From JBGTFE01 sp049799955 (GTDB taxonomy: Bacteria > Acidobacteriota > Blastocatellia > Pyrinomonadales > Pyrinomonadaceae): a stretch of DNA of 64,000 bases. Each line of letters starts with the position of its first letter. The stretch's first letter is position 1. Of this stretch, positions 25,940 through 35,382 are shown piece after piece. The notes beneath the pieces were generated by a model. It ran no database searches. It was not told the origin of the DNA and saw only the letters and a program-made list of their open reading frames with translations. The position numbers and the translations under genes were made by a program. Where the stretch lies: positions 1 to 64,000 of the forward strand of contig JBARIW010000078.1 of the NCBI GenBank assembly GCA_049799955.1, in the 5' to 3' direction.

Positions 25940-26614
25940 TTTGCCGGAGATTCTGTCTGCAAGCCGCGAGCCGATGCGGGCAGATAGACAGGCGGCAATT
26001 ATGTATATAATAGTTGAGATGAATAACCTGATGTAATAAGTCGGCGAGCTGTCTTCATCGGCAAAACTAATGACGACGTAGTAAAAGGTAAATGCCAGAT
26101 TTGGAATATTGGCGATTATGCCCCATTTCCATTTCCCGCGCGACCAGACGAAGCCTAAAACAAAAGCGAGCAAAGAATAGACAAACACAAACGTCGGAGT
26201 TGAAAGCAGAGTGTTCGCTACTAAAAATCCTGTTACTCTATCGTCAAACTTAGCCGATATTGTGACGAAAAGCTCGTGTGTCGCTTTGGCATAAAGCGGA
26301 AATAACAGATAGTTATAAACCAAATCGACGACGAGACTGATAAAAAATCCTGCCAGATAAATTTTCCAGCCGACGCCCGCGTTGTTTATCCGCTCGGCAG
26401 GACGGGATGAATTAACGACCGTCGGAATTTCATTAGCGACGAATGTTGGGATTTCCTTTACAGCGACGGTTGGAACTTCACCCGCATTGATGGCGACGGT
26501 CGGCGCATTTGTTTCCTGCGGATTATACGATGACGAAAGCAGATTACCGTCTTCCAGACAAAAAGCGAGCGTGTCATCGGGATATGTTCGACTGCATTGC
26601 GGGCATTTCTTCAT
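25937..26614 (-). CDS. Zinc-ribbon membrane protein
   Basis: 225 residues. N-terminal zinc ribbon CPQCSRTYPDDTLAFCLEDG, a form common in Acidobacteria, then a Thr/Val-rich linker with TVAV/PTVV repeats, then four to five membrane helices (about 84-105, 125-150, 155-175, 180-215). Function unknown; the ribbon may sense or bind a partner in the cytoplasm. It is divergent from the gene at 26794. Confidence 0.75.
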   Translation of the reverse strand: MKKCPQCSRTYPDDTLAFCLEDGNLLSSSYNPQETNAPTVAINAGEVPTVAVKEIPTFVANEIPTVVNSSRPAERINNAGVGWKIYLAGFFISLVVDLVYNYLLFPLYAKATHELFVTISAKFDDRVTGFLVANTLLSTPTFVFVYSLLAFVLGFVWSRGKWKWGIIANIPNLAFTFYYVVISFADEDSSPTYYIRLFISTIIYIIAACLSARIGSRLADRISGK

Positions 26615-26732
26615 TTTTTGTTTTCAATCCTAGCCGATTCTGTCGATTTAATACAAGTCGCGGCGATTTACGGAAACGAAAAATGTTAAATGACTTTTCT
26701 CTACTTAACCCTATCAAAAAATTTTATTGCTA

Positions 26733-26760
26733 TTGCCGCCAATAACTGGTAAATTAGAAT
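26733..26760 (+). promoter_or_regulatory. Candidate promoter for 26794
   Basis: TTGCCG (26733-26738), 16-bp spacer, TAGAAT (26755-26760), 33 bp before the start codon at 26794. Moderate match. Confidence 0.35.
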
Positions 26761-26793
26761 TCATACAAAGTTTTCGAACCGGGAGGGTAGGTT

Positions 26794-27042
26794 ATGAGCA
26801 GTTACGAACTTGATAAATATTTTCCATTAAAAGGAACTTGTTTTCATTGCGGGCGCGATGCGAGGCATTGGCTGACGGATGAAATTCACGAACGTTTTAC
26901 GGAAGGAGAATCAGTCGTGGCGCTTGCCGCTGATTATCGCGTTCCGGTTCAGGCAATCGAGCTTGTTCTGCGGCAGAATTCGACGAAGCCGCTTGGATTG
27001 ACGTTTAATTCAACTCTCAGATCAAGAGCGGCTGCCGCTTAA
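26794..27042 (+). CDS. Small CxxC protein with DUF433-like helix-turn-helix
   Basis: 82 residues with a GGGAGG ribosome site. A CFHCGRD knuckle near residue 16 precedes EIHERFTEGESVVALAADYRVPVQAIELVLR, written here in two parts: the first resembles the DUF433 helical core and the second (VPVQAIELVLR) its recognition-type helix. Possibly an antitoxin-like or regulatory protein. No toxin partner is adjacent. Followed by a terminator and a response regulator. Confidence 0.6.
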   Translation: MSSYELDKYFPLKGTCFHCGRDARHWLTDEIHERFTEGESVVALAADYRVPVQAIELVLRQNSTKPLGLTFNSTLRSRAAAA

Positions 27043-27071
27043 TTGATAATTTTTTCAGGATTTTGAATTTT

Positions 27072-27097
27072 ACGGCTCTCGTGCCGTTTTATTTTTT
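27072..27097 (+). terminator. Short intrinsic terminator
   Basis: ACGGC (27072-27076) and GCCGT (27083-27087) around a 6-nt loop, then a T-rich run. It separates 26794 from the response regulator only 6 bp later, so it could also act as an attenuator for that gene. Confidence 0.7.
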
Positions 27098-27102
27098 CCT
27101 TT

Positions 27103-27468
27103 ATGCCGAAAACTGTTCTTATTGTCGAAGATTACGCCGACACGCGAACGATGATGAAGTATCTTTTGCAGGGATACGGCTATCACGTTATCGAAGCCGA
27201 AAACGGACAGGAAGCCGTTGACAGCGTTCAGCGTCAAACTCCCGACCTGATTTTAATGGATTTATCCCTGCCGATAATGGACGGTTTGACCGCCACGCAG
27301 ATTATCAGAAAATTCGACAGCGGCGGCAAAGTCCCGATTATCGCCGTTACCGCTTACGGAAATTCCTATTATCGTCAGGCTCTCGAAGCCGGCTGCGACG
27401 ATTTAATCAACAAACCGCTCGATTTTAACAATCTCGAACCGATTCTCGAACAATACTTAGCAAGCTGA
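27103..27468 (+). CDS. Single-domain response regulator (CheY-like)
   Basis: 121 residues, one receiver domain with no output domain. The acidic pocket Glu9/Asp10, phospho-acceptor Asp53 (LILMDLSLP), Thr83 (AVTAYG) and Lys104 (NKPLDF) are all present. It would be phosphorylated by a histidine kinase; none is encoded nearby, so it is an orphan. It probably acts by protein-protein contact. Confidence 0.93.
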   Translation: MPKTVLIVEDYADTRTMMKYLLQGYGYHVIEAENGQEAVDSVQRQTPDLILMDLSLPIMDGLTATQIIRKFDSGGKVPIIAVTAYGNSYYRQALEAGCDDLINKPLDFNNLEPILEQYLAS

Positions 27469-27569
27469 GCAATTACGAATTTCAAATTACGAATTACGAA
27501 TTACGAATTACGAATGAAGAAAAGATTCTTCCAATTCGTAATTCGTAATTGATAATTCGTAATTGCTTA
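27469..27569. repeat. Heptamer inverted repeat, AATTACG/AATTCGT family
   Basis: Left arm with six or so AATTACG units (27470-27515), right arm of AATTCGT units (about 27532-27564), around an AAGAAAAGATTCTT core. It lies between the response regulator and the convergent giant gene. Same family as the outer arms at 25790. Confidence 0.92.
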
Positions 27570-30500
27570 TTGCGGAATTGGTATATCGTTCACTGTACCG
27601 AATTGTTCAATCCGGTAATTGTTGTCCGAGCTTTTCCAGATATACCAGACGCCTTCGCGGAAGACAGCTAAATCGGCTTTGCCATCGCCGTCAAAATCGC
27701 CTTTGACGGGAATATCGGTGCTGATGCCGAACTGCGCCGCAAAGACCGTTCCGTCCGTTGTTCGCTTGTAATACCACGCGCCGTTTGACGGGCGAAAGAC
27801 TGCCAGCTCGCTTTTCCCGTCGCCGTCGAAATCTCCGGCAACCGGCTTATCGCCCGCCAGACCGAATTGTTCGATGCGCGTCGTAAAGGTTTGGCTCTGG
27901 AAGATATACCATACGCCGTCGCGGATAACGGCAATATCAGTGCGCCGGTCGCCGTCAAAATCAGACTGCGCGGGAACATCCGTCGAAAGTCCGAACAGTT
28001 GATGGCGAACGTTTCCGTCCGAGCTTTCCCTGATATACCAGCCGCCGTTCGAAGGTCTGACAACGGCTGCGTCGGCGCGATTGTCGCCGTCGTAATCTCC
28101 CGGAACGGGCTTATCGCCGCTTTGACCGAGACTGATTACGCTGAGCGTATTGGTTGCGCTGTTGCTGATGTACCATGAGCCGTCGCGGAAGATGGCGATG
28201 TCGGTTTTGCCGTCCCCGTCATAATCGTTGGCGGTCAGTATGTCGGTGGCGAAACCGAAAATTTCGACTCTCGTGCTTGCATCGCGGCTGTTGTTGATAT
28301 ACCACGCGCGATTTGAAGGACGAAAGACGCTCAAATCGGTTTTGCCGTCGCCGTCAAAATCCGTCAAAGGCAGGCGCGGCAACGCTTTGTAATAGACGTA
28401 TATATCGCTGCCGCTATTGGCATTATCAATCGAAACAAGATTTGACGAGGCGGTCTGAAAAGCCGCGGCATTGCCGTTTGCGGATAATGTTCCGAAGAGG
28501 CTTTCCTGATTTCCCGTCGATGTTCCGCCTTCGTTGGCGCTGACGGTTCTGGTGTAATTTCCGTTTAAGTCGCGCAGAAATATATCGTAAGTCGAATTAT
28601 TATCAAACGGCGTCGCCGTCAGATTCGACGCAGCCGAACGCATCAGAATCGTGTTGCCGTCGGTTGAAAAGCCGAGAACAGTCGAAAGATTGTTGCCCGC
28701 GTTCGTTCCGGCGCTGTTGACCGAAGCCAAAACGGTTGTATTCGTCTGCATATCGCGGCGATAAACGTCGTAAACTTCGTTCGTATCGGGAATGTTGCCG
28801 AGATTGCTCGAACTGCTTATAAACGCGACGTATCTGCCGCTGCCCGAAATTTTCGCGCTCGACGACCAACCGTCTCCGGGCGCGTTTCCGGCATTATTTG
28901 CCGAAACAAGCTCGGTCGTATTCGTCTGCAAGTCGCGGCGAAATACGTCCGGCGCATTGTTTGTATCGCTCGGAACGAGACTGTTGATATTTGCCGCAAA
29001 CACGACATATCTGCCGTCGTCGCTGATTGAGCCGTTCGGGTCGTTTCCGACCAGAATCGAATTTGTCGAATCGACGGTTGCGGCTTTTGTCGTCTGCGTC
29101 TGCAAATCGCGCACGTAGAGATTTACCGTAAACGCCTGCGGGAAATTGACGATATTCGTCGCCTTCGACATAAACAGAACGAATCTGCCGTCAGGCGTAA
29201 TCGCCACGTTATTCTGCAAATCGCTTTCGTTGCCGCTCGGCTGATTTGCCATCGACGAGCCGTTCGAATTGACCGAAACCGCCTGCGTTACATTCGCCTG
29301 CATATCGCGCACGAAAACATCGACGTAAAGATGCGGGTCGGGAACGGAAGTCATATTCAAATCGGCGCTCTGGAAAACGACATAACGACCGTCGTTAGAG
29401 ATTGCCTGAACCTCGCCGTTCGCCGCGTCGCCGTTGAGCTTCACGGAAGCGATTCGCGTTTGATTCGTTTCCAAATCGCGCACGTAAACGCTGGTTGTGA
29501 CAATCTGCGTGCTGCCGCTGTCGAGATTGCTGGCGCAGCTGTTAAAGGCTACATAGCGACCGTTGGCGGAAACAATCGGATGTTCCGAATGGCAGTTTCC
29601 GGCGCTCGTTCCGGCTTGCGTGATGCTGACAAGTCTTGTTTCGCCGGTTTCCGGAAATCTGACAAAAACGTCTCTAAAGTTATTCGTGTCAGGCAAATTT
29701 ACCAGGTTGGTCGCGTAGCTTTCAAAAGCAACGACTTTTCCGTCCGAATTGACCGAAGGCAGATAAGAATCGTTGCTGCCGCTGCCGTTGTTTGAGAAAT
29801 TTATCGAAGCCAGATTCAGACTCGAACCCGATGTAAGTTCATCGTTGACAATCGTTCCAATCGCCTGACCGTCTGTCAAAGTCCCGTTTATCGAGCCTGA
29901 GAAATTAACCAGAATCGTTTCGTCAGGCTCAAAGAAAAAGTCTCCATAGATAGGAATGCTGAGCGCTCTGCGCGTTACGCCGCGCGGAATCGTAAACGTT
30001 CCGCTCACCGCCTGATAATCGACTCCGGCGGTTGCCGTGCCGTCCGCCGTTGAGAAATTAACCGTAACCGCCTGCTGCGACGGCTGTGAAAGCCGCACGT
30101 AAATCATCAAATTTGCAGGAACAGTGTCGCCTTCGACCAGTGAGCCGTCGGAAATGGTTATGTTCGGCTGGTTTTCCGCATCAATAATCGTCAGAACAGC
30201 CGTTACGGGCGTTCCGAGCGTCGCGTTGACCGGATTGTCGATAATCAGATTGACGGTTTCGTCCGCTTCATCAAGCTGGTCGGACGTAATCGGAATAATG
30301 ACATTTTTGACGGTTTCATTTGCCGCAAAATTGACGACTGTGGAAACTTCCGTATAATCCTGTCCCGGCGCTGCCGTTCCGGCTTGCGTGCGGAAACGAA
30401 CCGAAGCGCCGCCGCCGTTTGCGCCCGAGCGCGTGATGGTCGCGACAAAAGTTCCGTTGTTGCTTCCTTCAATGAAACTGTAAGTCGCATTGCCGAGCTG

Positions 30501-33461
30501 TATATTTCCGCCTTGGTCGTCGTTAACGATTGTTGCCGTTCCGCGATTTGCGGCAATCGCCGCGTTAACCGCGTCGCTTATCTCGACCAAGAAAGTTTCG
30601 TCCGGTTCGATTGTCAAATCGCCGGTAACCGCAACTGAAATTGAACCGGCGGTTTGTCCCGGATTTATCGTCAGAGTGCCCTGTCCGGGAACGTAATCCT
30701 GATTTGCGACGGCTGTTCCGCCGCCGGTTACGAACTGCGCGTTGACGGGCTTTTCGCTCGCTGCCGAAAGCGTAACCGGAACGTTAAAAGTCGTGTTGCC
30801 CGAATTTCCTTCGGCAAGGCTGACGTTTCCGATTGTCAAAGACGGCGGCGCGTCATTATCGATGATGGTAATTTCCGCGTTATTGTCGGCGATAGAAGCG
30901 TTTGCGGCGTTGGTCAAATAAACCAGAAACTTCTCGTCAAATTCGTCGGTTAAATCTCCGCGAACAAAAACCTGTATGTTTTTCGAGGTTTCGCCCGGCG
31001 CGAATCTGAGTGTTCCCGAAGCCGCTCGATAATCTTTTCCGCCCTGAATCCGCATCATTTCTTCCGGTCTTTGGGTTGAAAGACCATTCTGCGGCGCGGT
31101 TTTGTAATTGACTGTTACAGGAACTGCCGAAGCCGAATTTAAGTTGACCGTAACGTTTACCGCGGCTTCTCCGGCGTCGCCTTCGGTAACGCTCGCGTTT
31201 CCGGCAAAGCTCAGCGCGGGAAGATTCGCAGGCTGCGGCAAACACGTATTTTTGATGATTGACAACGAATTGAGGACGTAATCGGAAGTCATAATGTCCG
31301 GCTGACCGTCGCCGCTGAAATCTTCGATTAAAATCCCGCGCGGCGAAGAGGCGGCGGCAACCGCAGTCTGACGCGGAAAAACGCCCTGACCGTCGCCGTA
31401 TAAAACGCTTATCCGGCTGTCGGGATAATAACCGCCGCTCAAGGCATACTGCCCAAGATTGGCAACCGCCAAATCAACGTTTCCGTCGCCGTCAAAATCC
31501 GCCGCGCCCATCGCCGTCGGACCTCTGCCGAGCGTGTATTCGCGCGGCGCGCCGAATCCGCCTTTGCCCGCGCCCATCAAAATATAAATTTTTCCTGCAT
31601 TTCCGGTTCCGGGGCTCACCGAATCCAGAGAGGATACAAGGTCGAGAATTCCATCGTTATTAAAATCGGCGGTGAACAAACCTAAATTCGCCGTTCCGCT
31701 CGGAAATGAGCCGATGAACTCGTGATGCCCGTTGCCGTCGCCCAGATAAATCATTACCGAGCCGTTCAAAACGGCGATGTCGTCTTTTCCGTCATTATTA
31801 AAATCGCCCGAAGCGACGGTGCGAACCGCCGACTGAATATTCAGAACATTAGTCTGGATAAAAACGCCGCCCTGAAAACCCTGAAGCAGAACAACGCGCT
31901 GGTTAGCTGGACTCGGAACAATCAAATCCGGCACATTGTCATTGGTCATAAAGTTCAGAGACGGCTGGCGCATACCGCGAATATCGGCAATCGTCGATTC
32001 GACCGGCGGCTGGAAAGTTCCGTCGCCGTTGCTGATAAATACGGCTGTCGTTCCGAGCTGCTCGGAGATGTTCTGGACGAGAGCGATAATGTCCGGTTTA
32101 TTGTCGGCGTTCATATCGCCGGTTAAAATAAAACGCGGAGTTCTGGTCAAAGGAATTGAAACAGGGGCGTTAAATCCGCCGCTCGCGTTTCTTAAAGTTA
32201 CGGATAATGCGAGCGATTCTTTGGCGGCGACAATGTCTTTTCGACCGTCGCCGTTAAAATCGGCGGAAACGATTCCAATCGGCGAATAATCTCCGATGTC
32301 GAATCTCTCGACGCCGAAATTTCCGCTTCCGTCATTAATCGATACGGCGAACGCTTCGACCTGATAACTGGTCAAACCGAGGTCTGGAATTCCGTCGCCG
32401 GTAAAATCCTCGTAGTAAATTCTGAAATCGCCCGGCAAACCGGCTGTGTATCTGGAAGCTTGAAACGTTCCGTCGTTGTTGCCGTTTTTGATGATGACCG
32501 TACCCGTATAATTTGAAGTAAAAATTAAATCGAGTTTTCCGTCAAAGTTCGTATCGGCAAGTTTGAGGCGCGTAACGATATCGAAATCGTCGTTAAAACG
32601 CGGCAGAGCGGTAAAGTTGCCGCTGCCGTCGTTGAGCAGCGGAACGAAAAAAGACCCTCCGAACTCGTTGTTTGAAGTTACCAAATCCGCTTTTCCATCG
32701 CCGTTTAAATCGCCGCTGGTAATGTTTCTGATGCTTCCCGTTCCGGTAACCTGAATTGTTACAGGCGGCTGAAACGCGCCGTTTTCAGTTCCGAGAAGAA
32801 TCACCACGCGATTTATGTTTGAAAGGACGATGGCTAAATCGGCGATGCGGTCGTTGTTAAAATCATTGACCTCGTAATTTTCGGGCGAACCGCCGATGGG
32901 AACTTCGGTCGAAGTCGGGAAATTACCGAAACCGTCGCCGTAAAAAATCATCATCGAATTGTTTGAGAGGACGAAGGACGCCACATCGAGATTGTCGTCG
33001 CCGTTAAAATCGCCCGGCAGCCAGCGGTCAACCGCAGTTCCGAGCTGCAAGGCGCGCGGCGCGGAAAAGTTCCCGTGCCCGTCGCCGAACATAATTTTTG
33101 TCGAGCTTATAAAGTCCGTAAAACCGTCGTTATTGAAATCTCCGTTGGTCAGAGAAATTCCGCCCGAACCCGGGTCAATCATTTTCGGCTCGCCGAACAG
33201 CCCGTTGCCCAGATTGAATTGAATCGAAAGCATCTGCTGCTGGAACTGGTAACTGGCAATGTCGGGTCGACCGTCGCTGTTAAAATCAGCGACGGTCGTA
33301 TCATTTACGCCGGGCAAGGTTTTGGTTACGCGGCTTCCCGCAAATCCGGGCTGCTGGCAGACTGCCGCCGGTTCTAAAACGGATGCCGGATTAAAGAAAT
33401 TTGTTATTTGAAACGGGAAAAATGTTAAAGAAGCGATAATTACTAATAATGAAGAAAACAT
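27567..33461 (-). CDS. Giant secreted FG-GAP / Calx-beta / TolB-like propeller protein
   Basis: 1964 residues from the ATG at 33461 (MFSSLLVIIAS, signal peptide); a TTG 16 codons upstream is less likely. Order: FG-GAP repeats with DFNxDGxxD loops (~35-750), four Calx-beta domains (~750-1210, each ending in a variant of TIVNDD), TolB/PD40-like propeller repeats (SxDGRYVVFxS ... VYVRDLQTNxT, ~1215-1690), then a C-terminal FG-GAP module (DFDGDGKTDLSVFRPS) shared with the proteins at 1-11.6 kb. Calcium binding is likely from the Asp-rich loops. Role probably adhesive or cell-surface; no enzyme motif. Confidence 0.9.
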   Translation of the reverse strand: MFSSLLVIIASLTFFPFQITNFFNPASVLEPAAVCQQPGFAGSRVTKTLPGVNDTTVADFNSDGRPDIASYQFQQQMLSIQFNLGNGLFGEPKMIDPGSGGISLTNGDFNNDGFTDFISSTKIMFGDGHGNFSAPRALQLGTAVDRWLPGDFNGDDNLDVASFVLSNNSMMIFYGDGFGNFPTSTEVPIGGSPENYEVNDFNNDRIADLAIVLSNINRVVILLGTENGAFQPPVTIQVTGTGSIRNITSGDLNGDGKADLVTSNNEFGGSFFVPLLNDGSGNFTALPRFNDDFDIVTRLKLADTNFDGKLDLIFTSNYTGTVIIKNGNNDGTFQASRYTAGLPGDFRIYYEDFTGDGIPDLGLTSYQVEAFAVSINDGSGNFGVERFDIGDYSPIGIVSADFNGDGRKDIVAAKESLALSVTLRNASGGFNAPVSIPLTRTPRFILTGDMNADNKPDIIALVQNISEQLGTTAVFISNGDGTFQPPVESTIADIRGMRQPSLNFMTNDNVPDLIVPSPANQRVVLLQGFQGGVFIQTNVLNIQSAVRTVASGDFNNDGKDDIAVLNGSVMIYLGDGNGHHEFIGSFPSGTANLGLFTADFNNDGILDLVSSLDSVSPGTGNAGKIYILMGAGKGGFGAPREYTLGRGPTAMGAADFDGDGNVDLAVANLGQYALSGGYYPDSRISVLYGDGQGVFPRQTAVAAASSPRGILIEDFSGDGQPDIMTSDYVLNSLSIIKNTCLPQPANLPALSFAGNASVTEGDAGEAAVNVTVNLNSASAVPVTVNYKTAPQNGLSTQRPEEMMRIQGGKDYRAASGTLRFAPGETSKNIQVFVRGDLTDEFDEKFLVYLTNAANASIADNNAEITIIDNDAPPSLTIGNVSLAEGNSGNTTFNVPVTLSAASEKPVNAQFVTGGGTAVANQDYVPGQGTLTINPGQTAGSISVAVTGDLTIEPDETFLVEISDAVNAAIAANRGTATIVNDDQGGNIQLGNATYSFIEGSNNGTFVATITRSGANGGGASVRFRTQAGTAAPGQDYTEVSTVVNFAANETVKNVIIPITSDQLDEADETVNLIIDNPVNATLGTPVTAVLTIIDAENQPNITISDGSLVEGDTVPANLMIYVRLSQPSQQAVTVNFSTADGTATAGVDYQAVSGTFTIPRGVTRRALSIPIYGDFFFEPDETILVNFSGSINGTLTDGQAIGTIVNDELTSGSSLNLASINFSNNGSGSNDSYLPSVNSDGKVVAFESYATNLVNLPDTNNFRDVFVRFPETGETRLVSITQAGTSAGNCHSEHPIVSANGRYVAFNSCASNLDSGSTQIVTTSVYVRDLETNQTRIASVKLNGDAANGEVQAISNDGRYVVFQSADLNMTSVPDPHLYVDVFVRDMQANVTQAVSVNSNGSSMANQPSGNESDLQNNVAITPDGRFVLFMSKATNIVNFPQAFTVNLYVRDLQTQTTKAATVDSTNSILVGNDPNGSISDDGRYVVFAANINSLVPSDTNNAPDVFRRDLQTNTTELVSANNAGNAPGDGWSSSAKISGSGRYVAFISSSSNLGNIPDTNEVYDVYRRDMQTNTTVLASVNSAGTNAGNNLSTVLGFSTDGNTILMRSAASNLTATPFDNNSTYDIFLRDLNGNYTRTVSANEGGTSTGNQESLFGTLSANGNAAAFQTASSNLVSIDNANSGSDIYVYYKALPRLPLTDFDGDGKTDLSVFRPSNRAWYINNSRDASTRVEIFGFATDILTANDYDGDGKTDIAIFRDGSWYISNSATNTLSVISLGQSGDKPVPGDYDGDNRADAAVVRPSNGGWYIRESSDGNVRHQLFGLSTDVPAQSDFDGDRRTDIAVIRDGVWYIFQSQTFTTRIEQFGLAGDKPVAGDFDGDGKSELAVFRPSNGAWYYKRTTDGTVFAAQFGISTDIPVKGDFDGDGKADLAVFREGVWYIWKSSDNNYRIEQFGTVNDIPIPQ

Positions 33462-33480
33462 ATTTCGATACTTACTATAT

Positions 33481-33505
33481 AAAAAATAGCCTGCTGAAAA
33501 CAGGC
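33481..33505 (-). terminator. Weak intrinsic terminator downstream of cobO
   Basis: On the minus strand, GCCTG and CAGGC (33501-33505 and 33489-33493) form a 5-bp stem followed by a T-rich run (33481-33488 on the plus strand is A-rich). It lies between the cobO stop and the start of the giant gene. Confidence 0.6.
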
Positions 33506-33620
33506 GCAATAATATTTAATTAAAAAAAATTTTACGAGTATTTCGTATTTTATTTAAGGACTAAATGTGAACTTCGTTTTGACGAAATTAATCTGTAATT
33601 AGTTGCCAGTGAAAGATTTT

Positions 33621-34202
33621 TTAAAATTCAATTCCCTGCTGAGCGTAGATTCCGGCGTTGAAAGGATGCTTGATTTCCTTCATTTCCGTAACGAGGTCTG
33701 CCGCTTCGATTAATTCCGGCGGCGCGTTTCTGCCCGTGAGGACAAGATGCAGGTTCGGCTGTTTTTCTCTGACTGCTTTGATTTCGTCGATGACTTCCTG
33801 CAAATCCAGAAATTTGTAGTCGAGCACGTAAACAAGCTCGTCGAAAACCAGCAAATCGTATTCTTCCGAGCGCATTTTCTCGACGCAAAGCGCCCATGTT
33901 TCCTGCGAGGTTTTTATGTCCTGTTCGGGATTTTTCGTGTCCCACGTAAAGCCGTCGCCCATCGTGTGAACTTCGATGCCTAATTCTTCAGCAGATTCGT
34001 GCTCGCCGTAGCGGTCGGTTTTCGACTTCATAAACTGAATCATACAGCAACGCATTCCGCGTCCGGCGGCGCGCATCATAAGCCCAAGCGCGCAGGTCGT
34101 CTTACCCTTGCCGTCGCCGGTGTTGACCATCAGCAAGCCTTTCGTGTTTTCCCTGTAACCTTCGCGCCGCCATTTATAACGCTTTTCTTTCTTTTCAGCC
34201 AT
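33621..34202 (-). CDS. cobO: Cob(I)yrinic acid a,c-diamide adenosyltransferase
   Basis: 193 residues. The P-loop GDGKGKTT (29-36) and the CobA/BtuR-type motifs DLLVFDELVYVLDY and LVLTGRNAPPELIEAADLVTEM are present, the latter being diagnostic. It transfers the adenosyl group of ATP to the cobalt of corrinoids, either in synthesis or salvage. No other cobalamin gene is in the window. It follows nrnA on the same strand across a heptamer repeat. Confidence 0.93.
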   Translation of the reverse strand: MAEKKEKRYKWRREGYRENTKGLLMVNTGDGKGKTTCALGLMMRAAGRGMRCCMIQFMKSKTDRYGEHESAEELGIEVHTMGDGFTWDTKNPEQDIKTSQETWALCVEKMRSEEYDLLVFDELVYVLDYKFLDLQEVIDEIKAVREKQPNLHLVLTGRNAPPELIEAADLVTEMKEIKHPFNAGIYAQQGIEF

Positions 34203-34208
34203 ATAAAA

Positions 34209-34287
<79 letters not shown>

Positions 34288-34289
34288 GC

Positions 34290-35291
34290 CTAAGCAAGAC
34301 TCAATTCGATTTCTTCCATCATCGCCGCGAAGCCGCTGCCGGAGCGTTCGACCGTTTCGATTAATTCTTTTAAAATTTCGCGTTCTGCTTCGTCCCAAAC
34401 GCCTTCGACACGGCAGCCCGAAGCGTTTTTATGACCGCCGCCGCCGAATTTTTCGGCAACGCGCGCGACGTTTATGTCGCCTTTCGAGCGCAGGCTGACG
34501 CGATAGACGTTCGGCGCGGTTTCGCGCATATAAAGAACGGCTTCGACTTCTCTGGCGGCAAGCGGAATATTGACGAAACCATTGTTGTCGCCGTCCACCG
34601 AATTAGCTTTTTCAGCCATTTCCATTGTCTGGCGCATCCACGCGACTTTGCCGCTTTCATCGCGCCTGACCGTGTCCAAAACCTGCCGCATCAGCTCGAT
34701 TCTGCTCCAAGGGTAGCTGTTATAAACCACTTCGGAAATGTAAGCGGGTTTGACGCCGACTTTGACCAGTTCGGACGCGACTTTTAAGGTTCGGTCGGTG
34801 GTATTCGGAAAATGAAACGAGCCGGTGTCCGTAACAAGCGCCATATAAACGCATTCGGCGATTTCTTTCGAGATGCGCCCGCCGATTGCCTTGCAGAGAT
34901 TGTAAATCATCTCGCCGACCGCCGAAGCCGTCGCGTCAATCCAGTTGATTGTGCCGAAATGCTCGCAGGTCGAATGATGGTCGATGTTGACGGTAAATTC
35001 GTTTTCGAGATTTTTGATGCCGGGACGTTTTACGTCGGAACATTCGATAACGAAAATCGCGTCGTATTCCTTGTCGATTTCCGAAACGATACGGATTTCA
35101 TCCGCGCCGGGAAGCTGCGCGTAAGAAACCGGAATCGAATCGCGAACGATGACTTCCGCCGTTTTCCCGAGCGAGCGCAAAAGCCAGCACAAGCCTAAAG
35201 ACGAGCCGATACCGTCGCCGTCCGGTCTGACGTGAGTGGTAATGGCGAAATTATGTTTATTTTCAATTAACTCTACTACTTGACTTAACAC
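34290..35291 (-). CDS. nrnA: DHH-family phosphoesterase, NrnA-like
   Basis: 333 residues, GTG start at 35291. The DHH domain has HVRPDGDGIGSSLGL and IDHH; the DHHA1 domain has GGGHKNASG. NrnA degrades nano-RNA and can hydrolyse phosphoadenosine phosphate. Its place after rbfA in a rimP-nusA-infB operon matches the order in Gram-positive bacteria, although the usual truB is missing here. Confidence 0.92.
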   Translation of the reverse strand: MLSQVVELIENKHNFAITTHVRPDGDGIGSSLGLCWLLRSLGKTAEVIVRDSIPVSYAQLPGADEIRIVSEIDKEYDAIFVIECSDVKRPGIKNLENEFTVNIDHHSTCEHFGTINWIDATASAVGEMIYNLCKAIGGRISKEIAECVYMALVTDTGSFHFPNTTDRTLKVASELVKVGVKPAYISEVVYNSYPWSRIELMRQVLDTVRRDESGKVAWMRQTMEMAEKANSVDGDNNGFVNIPLAAREVEAVLYMRETAPNVYRVSLRSKGDINVARVAEKFGGGGHKNASGCRVEGVWDEAEREILKELIETVERSGSGFAAMMEEIELSLA

Positions 35292-35299
35292 TTCTTAGT

Positions 35300-35382
35300 T
35301 AATTGATAATTGATAATTGATAATTGATAATTAAGAAAGACTCTTTCTTAATTATCAATTATCAATTATCAATTATCAATTA
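35300..35382. repeat. 83-bp near-perfect palindrome, AATTGAT heptamers
   Basis: Arms 35300-35340 and 35342-35382 are perfectly complementary over 41 bp with one central base (C35341). The outer parts are tandem AATTGAT units; the core is TTAAGAAAGA. It lies between nrnA and rbfA and contains the rbfA stop and its last codons (IIDN). It would extrude as a cruciform in DNA or a loopless hairpin in RNA. Confidence 0.95.
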
